Positions 60,841-64,000 of a stretch of DNA of 64,000 nt are shown here, piece by piece. Within the stretch, counting starts at the first letter, position 1; every line of letters starts with the position of its first letter. The stretch is from positions 52,252-116,251 of the forward strand of contig NZ_JAOCZP010000013.1 of assembly GCF_025336525.1 (NCBI RefSeq), given 5' to 3'. Under the pieces are notes generated by a model. That model had not been told where the DNA came from and made no database searches. It saw only the letters and a program-made list of their open reading frames with translations. Position numbers and translations under genes: made by a program. The stretch is from Chelativorans salis. Lineage in GTDB: Bacteria; Pseudomonadota; Alphaproteobacteria; Rhizobiales; Rhizobiaceae.

Positions 60841-61301
60841 CCGCCCACTCCGTCGCCCACACCACCTTCACCATCGAGCGCCACCTCACCGCCCAGCCCG
60901 AGCGCGTCTTCGCCGCCTGGTCGAACCCGGAGGCCAAGCGCCGCTGGTCCTCCTGCCACGAAGAGGGGTTCGAGGTGGAATACCACCTCGACTTCCGCGT
61001 CGGCGGCACGGAGGTTAACCGTGCTTCCGGCCCGGACGGCCCGGCCTTCGCCTATGAGGCGCGGCTCCTCGACATCGTGCCGAACCAGCGCATCATCTAC
61101 GCCTTCAATATGCATATCGGCGAAAAGCGCGTGACGGTCTCCCTTGCCACCGTCCTCTTCGAGCCGGCGCCGGCCGGCACGAAAATGACATTCACCGAGC
61201 AGATCGCCCTCCTCGACGGCTACGACGACATCGAAGGCCGCAAGAGAGGCACCGAGGAAGGCATGGACCGGCTGCAGCCTTTCCTTGATGGGAAACTTTG
61301 A
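60837..61301 (+). CDS. SRPBCC/AHSA1-family protein
   Basis: A 154-residue START-like fold protein: TFTIERHLTAQPERVFAAWS, EVEYHLDFRVGGTEVNRASG and AGTKMTFTEQIALLDGYDD. Such proteins bind hydrophobic ligands and often travel with ArsR genes. Third gene of the GST-ArsR-SRPBCC operon, which looks like a detoxification module. Confidence 0.92.
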   Translation: MTAHSVAHTTFTIERHLTAQPERVFAAWSNPEAKRRWSSCHEEGFEVEYHLDFRVGGTEVNRASGPDGPAFAYEARLLDIVPNQRIIYAFNMHIGEKRVTVSLATVLFEPAPAGTKMTFTEQIALLDGYDDIEGRKRGTEEGMDRLQPFLDGKL

Positions 61302-61370
61302 GCAGGTTGGCCTTTAGGCGCGTTCAGGCAAAGCAACATATCCTCCGCGCCCACCTAGAAGCAAAATGCC

Positions 61371-62021
61371 CTAAGCCGCCGCGCTCTCCGCGATCGCCCG
61401 CTGATTGGAGGCATAGGGATTGTCCCGCTCGGGCAGCGCGCCCGTCTTCAGGCAGTCGATCCATTCGTCCGTGGTCAGCACCGCCGCAAAGCCCGCATGC
61501 AGAACCACGGTCACGACACGGTGGATTTCCTCGGCCGTCGCCGAACCGGCCCTGTTCTCGTAAGGCAGCGTGCCGGTGGCGTCGGACAGGAACTCGACCG
61601 AGAAGCCCATATGCGCGGCATGGAGTGTGGTCGACAGGTCGCAGTGGTGCGTCATGTAGCCGGCAATGGTCAGCGTATCGATCCCGTTGTTCCTCAGCCA
61701 CAGCTCCAGATCCGTGCCGGTAAAAGCGCTCGGCAGCGTCTTTTCGATATGGTGGTCCCGTCGGCGTGTCTCGACTGCCTCGTGCAGCTCGGCGCCGTGG
61801 GTGCCCTCGGCGAACACCGGTGCGCCCTGCGGTGCGCGATGCCTGACGGTGATCACCTTCACGCCCGCTTCGCCCGCCGCCTCCATGGCGCGGGCCACAT
61901 TGGCGATGCTGTCCCTGAACGGCGGATGCTCGATGGGAAGATTGCCGCCGTCATAGTCGTTCTGCACGTCGATGACGATCAGGGCGCGCTTGGGGGTGGG
62001 ATACATTGCGTTCTGCGACAT
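61371..62021 (-). CDS. Isochorismatase-like cysteine hydrolase
   Basis: A 216-residue hydrolase with the catalytic triad D18 (LIVIDVQNDY), K94 (HHIEKTLPSAF) and C127 (GYMTHHCDLSTTLHAAHMGF). Family members hydrolyse isochorismate, nicotinamide, ureidoacrylate and other amides; the substrate here is unknown. It diverges from a GlxA-type regulator across 138 bases, a common regulator-target arrangement. Confidence 0.9.
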   Translation of the reverse strand: MSQNAMYPTPKRALIVIDVQNDYDGGNLPIEHPPFRDSIANVARAMEAAGEAGVKVITVRHRAPQGAPVFAEGTHGAELHEAVETRRRDHHIEKTLPSAFTGTDLELWLRNNGIDTLTIAGYMTHHCDLSTTLHAAHMGFSVEFLSDATGTLPYENRAGSATAEEIHRVVTVVLHAGFAAVLTTDEWIDCLKTGALPERDNPYASNQRAIAESAAA

Positions 62022-62159
62022 GGTTTTCTCCGCTTGCTACAAGCCTCGCATGGCTGTCGCGTGGATCGTAGCGGTCTGGGGGCGACGCAACACTGGCCTG
62101 ATTGACAATATTCGAAAGAATTGGGACATTTCCGCTTACCGTAGCGGAGCAGCCCCACC

Positions 62160-63116
62160 ATGCCGGATCCGGTCATCGCCGCAATCGCCTTCGACGGCAT
62201 CAGCCCGTTCCACCTATCGGTCCCCTGCCTCGTCTTCGGCGAGGAGCGTGAGGCGTTCGGCCTGCCGCGCTTCGATTTCCGCGTCTGCGCGCTGGAGAAC
62301 GGGCGGATCGGCACGGAAGCCGGCCTCGATTTCACCACGCCCTACCGGCTGGCCGACCTCGCCGACGCCGAGATCGTCATCGTGCCGAGCTGGCGCGACC
62401 TCGACCGGGCGCCGCCCGACACCCTCACCGAAGCACTCGTCCAGGCCCACCGGCGTGGCGCGCTCATCGTCGGTCTGTGCCTTGGCGCCTTCCCGATCGC
62501 CGCGGCCGGGCTCCTCGATGGGCGCGAGGCGACGACCCATTGGGCCTTTGCCGAACAGTTCGGCGCGCTCTATCCCGCAGTAAAGCTGCGTCCGGAGGTT
62601 CTCTATGTCGACAATGGCGACGTGATAACGTCAGCCGGCGTGGCGGCCGGGCTCGACTGCTGCCTCCATATCATGCGCAAGCGCTACGGCGCGGAAGCCG
62701 CGCTGCGGCTTGCGCGCAGCCTGGTTCTGGCCCCGCACCGCCAGGGGGGCCAGGCCCAATTCATCGAGCCGCCGGTGCGCAGCGCCCCGGCAGCCGACAA
62801 GCTCGCCCGCGCCCTCGAAAAAGTGCGCGCGACGCTCGACGGGGCCCACAGCCTCGATTCTGTGGCAACAATGTCGATGATGTCGCGCAGGACATTCACG
62901 CGCCGCTTTCAGAAAGCCTTCGGAACCAGCTTCGGCAACTGGCTCACCGACCAGCGGGTGATGCTGGCGCAAAAGCTTCTGGAAACCACCACCCGATCCG
63001 TCGAGGAGATCGCCTTCGAAGCCGGCTTCGGCACCTCCGCCTCCCTCCGCCAACACTTCGCCACCCGCCTCAAGACATCCCCCGCCCAATATCGCCTGGC
63101 ATTCTCGAAACGCTAG
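62160..63116 (+). CDS. GlxA-type AraC-family regulator with DJ-1/PfpI domain
   Basis: A 318-residue protein. The N-terminal DJ-1/PfpI-like domain (about 1-185) has the nucleophile-elbow-like GLCLGAFPIAAAGLLDG; the C-terminal AraC HTH has MSMMSRRTFTRRFQKAFGTS and VEEIAFEAGFGTSASLRQHF. Probably activates the divergent cysteine hydrolase gene. CCGCT (62132-62136) facing AGCGG (62143-62147) in the gap is a possible site. Confidence 0.92.
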   Translation: MPDPVIAAIAFDGISPFHLSVPCLVFGEEREAFGLPRFDFRVCALENGRIGTEAGLDFTTPYRLADLADAEIVIVPSWRDLDRAPPDTLTEALVQAHRRGALIVGLCLGAFPIAAAGLLDGREATTHWAFAEQFGALYPAVKLRPEVLYVDNGDVITSAGVAAGLDCCLHIMRKRYGAEAALRLARSLVLAPHRQGGQAQFIEPPVRSAPAADKLARALEKVRATLDGAHSLDSVATMSMMSRRTFTRRFQKAFGTSFGNWLTDQRVMLAQKLLETTTRSVEEIAFEAGFGTSASLRQHFATRLKTSPAQYRLAFSKR

Positions 63117-63222
63117 GCCCACGGCCATACGGAGATGCCGACACCTTTCCCGAATCTTGGGGACCGTTTGACAGTCGTCTGCAAGGCGACATAGACAAGG
63201 ATGTTGGGTTCACGTTCCCGCC

Positions 63223-63693
63223 ATGGATAACACGGCAGATACTGCGCAAGTCATTGTCCGGCCACCGCTTGCATGGGGGCTCGCGGTCATTGTCGGGCTC
63301 GCGCTCAACTGGCTTGTGCCCTTGCCGTTCCTGCCGGCCGGACTGCCCTTAGGCTGGCTCGGCGCGATTGTATTTGTCCTCGCGCTGGCGCAGGTCGCCT
63401 GGGCAATCGTTACCATCACCAGGGCCGGATCGAACGTCCCCACCAATCTGCCGACCACCACCATCGTCGAGAGCGGGCCATACCGCTTCACGCGCAACCC
63501 CATCTACTTTGGCATGTTCCTGAGCCTGATCGGTTTGGCTATCGCGTTCGACAATCTCTGGCTGCTGATGATGCTAGTACTCTTCGCGCTCGTCATCCGC
63601 TACGGCGTCGTGGCCCGCGAGGAAACCTATCTGGAGCGCAAGTTCGGCGATGCCTACCGTGGTTACCGCTCGCGCGTACGGCGCTGGCTGTAA
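63223..63693 (+). CDS. Isoprenylcysteine carboxyl methyltransferase-like membrane protein
   Basis: A 156-residue protein with about four helices (PPLAWGLAVIVGLALNWLVP, LGAIVFVLALAQVAWAIVTI, YFGMFLSLIGLAIAFDNLWL). The SAM-binding signature of the ICMT/PEMT family is present: ESGPYRFTRNPIYFGMFLSL and REETYLERKFGDAYRGYRSR. Substrate in bacteria is generally unknown. The stop overlaps a possible small ORF. Confidence 0.9.
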   Translation: MDNTADTAQVIVRPPLAWGLAVIVGLALNWLVPLPFLPAGLPLGWLGAIVFVLALAQVAWAIVTITRAGSNVPTNLPTTTIVESGPYRFTRNPIYFGMFLSLIGLAIAFDNLWLLMMLVLFALVIRYGVVAREETYLERKFGDAYRGYRSRVRRWL

Positions 63694-63818
63694 TGCCCCC
63701 TGACGGGGAGGGCCTGGCCCGCCTCTGGAGAGGCACCCGCGAGAACTGGCGTGACCACCCCTTCCGACCAAAGGCGCGGCCACCGGACAAGCCGGCGCCA
63801 ATCTTCAAGCGGGGATAA
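63693..63818 (+). CDS. Possible small ORF (41 aa) coupled to the membrane methyltransferase
   Basis: ATG at 63693 overlaps the preceding TAA (TAATG). It encodes a basic, Pro/Arg-rich peptide (GLARLWRGTRENWRDHPFRP) with no recognised family. Coupling is the only support; it may be chance. Confidence 0.3.
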   Translation: MPPDGEGLARLWRGTRENWRDHPFRPKARPPDKPAPIFKRG

Positions 63819-64000
63819 ATTTCGCCCCTCGTTCCCGCCAACTGATTGATCCCCCACAACCTGCAAACTTTTCTCGCAGGAAAATTCGCCCCCCACCTCA
63901 CGCCGCCCCTATCATAGCCCCATCGCCCTTACGGGAACCGGGTCCGGACCGGGGATCAGGGAGGGCGGCGGAGACCTCCCCCTTCGGGCTGCCGGTGCCC
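63819..64000. other. Non-coding end of window
   Basis: No supported gene. GC-rich, with inverted short repeats near 63930-63990; it may precede a gene that begins outside the window. Confidence 0.4.

Noticed and set aside
1..64000. Searched by eye for CRISPR arrays, tRNA, rRNA, prophage or defence genes
   Set aside because: No regularly spaced repeats, tRNA-like arms or nuclease/phage modules were recognised; repeats seen are palindromic mosaics.

Overview
The window is high-GC bacterial DNA with long co-directional operons, ATGA stop/start overlaps, three TRAP transporters, two ABC uptake systems, an EcfG-type promoter motif and palindromic intergenic mosaics. Together these suggest an alphaproteobacterium of the Hyphomicrobiales (Mesorhizobium/Chelativorans/Phyllobacteriaceae-like). 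No rRNA, tRNA, CRISPR or phage genes were seen. Almost everything is accessory catabolism with dedicated regulators.

Region 1 (1-6900) is a patchwork. It holds a divergent MBL hydrolase / ArsR-rhodanese pair (sulfide or persulfide sensing), a LuxR regulator with a TPR-like N-terminus, an O-methyltransferase broken by a frameshift near its end, a Met-rich mini membrane protein, a truncated second methyltransferase, an internally deleted IS110-family remnant, and an intact IS110-family element with structured DNA after its transposase.

Region 2 (6900-26700) is a lignin-type aromatic island. A minus-strand operon (crotonase, MarR, amidohydrolase, TRAP DctPQM) diverges from a feruloyl-CoA synthase-like ligase across a perfect palindrome. 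Next comes a long minus-strand run: LigM/DesA-like tetrahydrofolate O-demethylase, a frameshifted NAD-binding dehydrogenase, a second TRAP system, a VOC-type extradiol dioxygenase, GalB-type hydratase, LigK-type aldolase, GalD-type tautomerase and LysR. An IclR regulator with matching operator motifs sits between two O-demethylase paralogs. Read together: import methoxylated aromatics, activate and shorten side chains, remove O-methyl groups, cleave the ring, and send oxalomesaconate to pyruvate and oxaloacetate. No LigAB/GalA/DesZ-type dioxygenase is present, so the VOC enzyme is the candidate ring cleaver.

Region 3 (26900-33450) is a Dpp/Opp-type ABC system (two permeases, two ATPases, a GAF protein) divergent from an XRE-cupin regulator and the binding protein.

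Region 4 (33550-42330) handles sugar acids: UxuA/UxuB, a GntR regulator, a third TRAP system (DctP, DctQ, DctM) and an L-idonate 5-dehydrogenase-like enzyme, followed by an exported PQQ-type sugar dehydrogenase.

Region 5 (42400-55650) holds a Tat-exported class V aminotransferase, a Gfo/Idh/MocA oxidoreductase, an IolE-like isomerase, a CehA-type PHP hydrolase, a MalFGK-type sugar ABC transporter, its LacI regulator with twin operators, a DUF5054 (GH38-like) protein and a DUF1428 protein.

Region 6 (55650-64000) holds a small exported protein behind an EcfG-type promoter, a glycogen-debranching-like enzyme with a GT4 glycosyltransferase, a GST-ArsR-SRPBCC operon behind two tandem palindromes, an isochorismatase-like hydrolase divergent from a GlxA-type regulator, and an isoprenylcysteine methyltransferase-like membrane protein.
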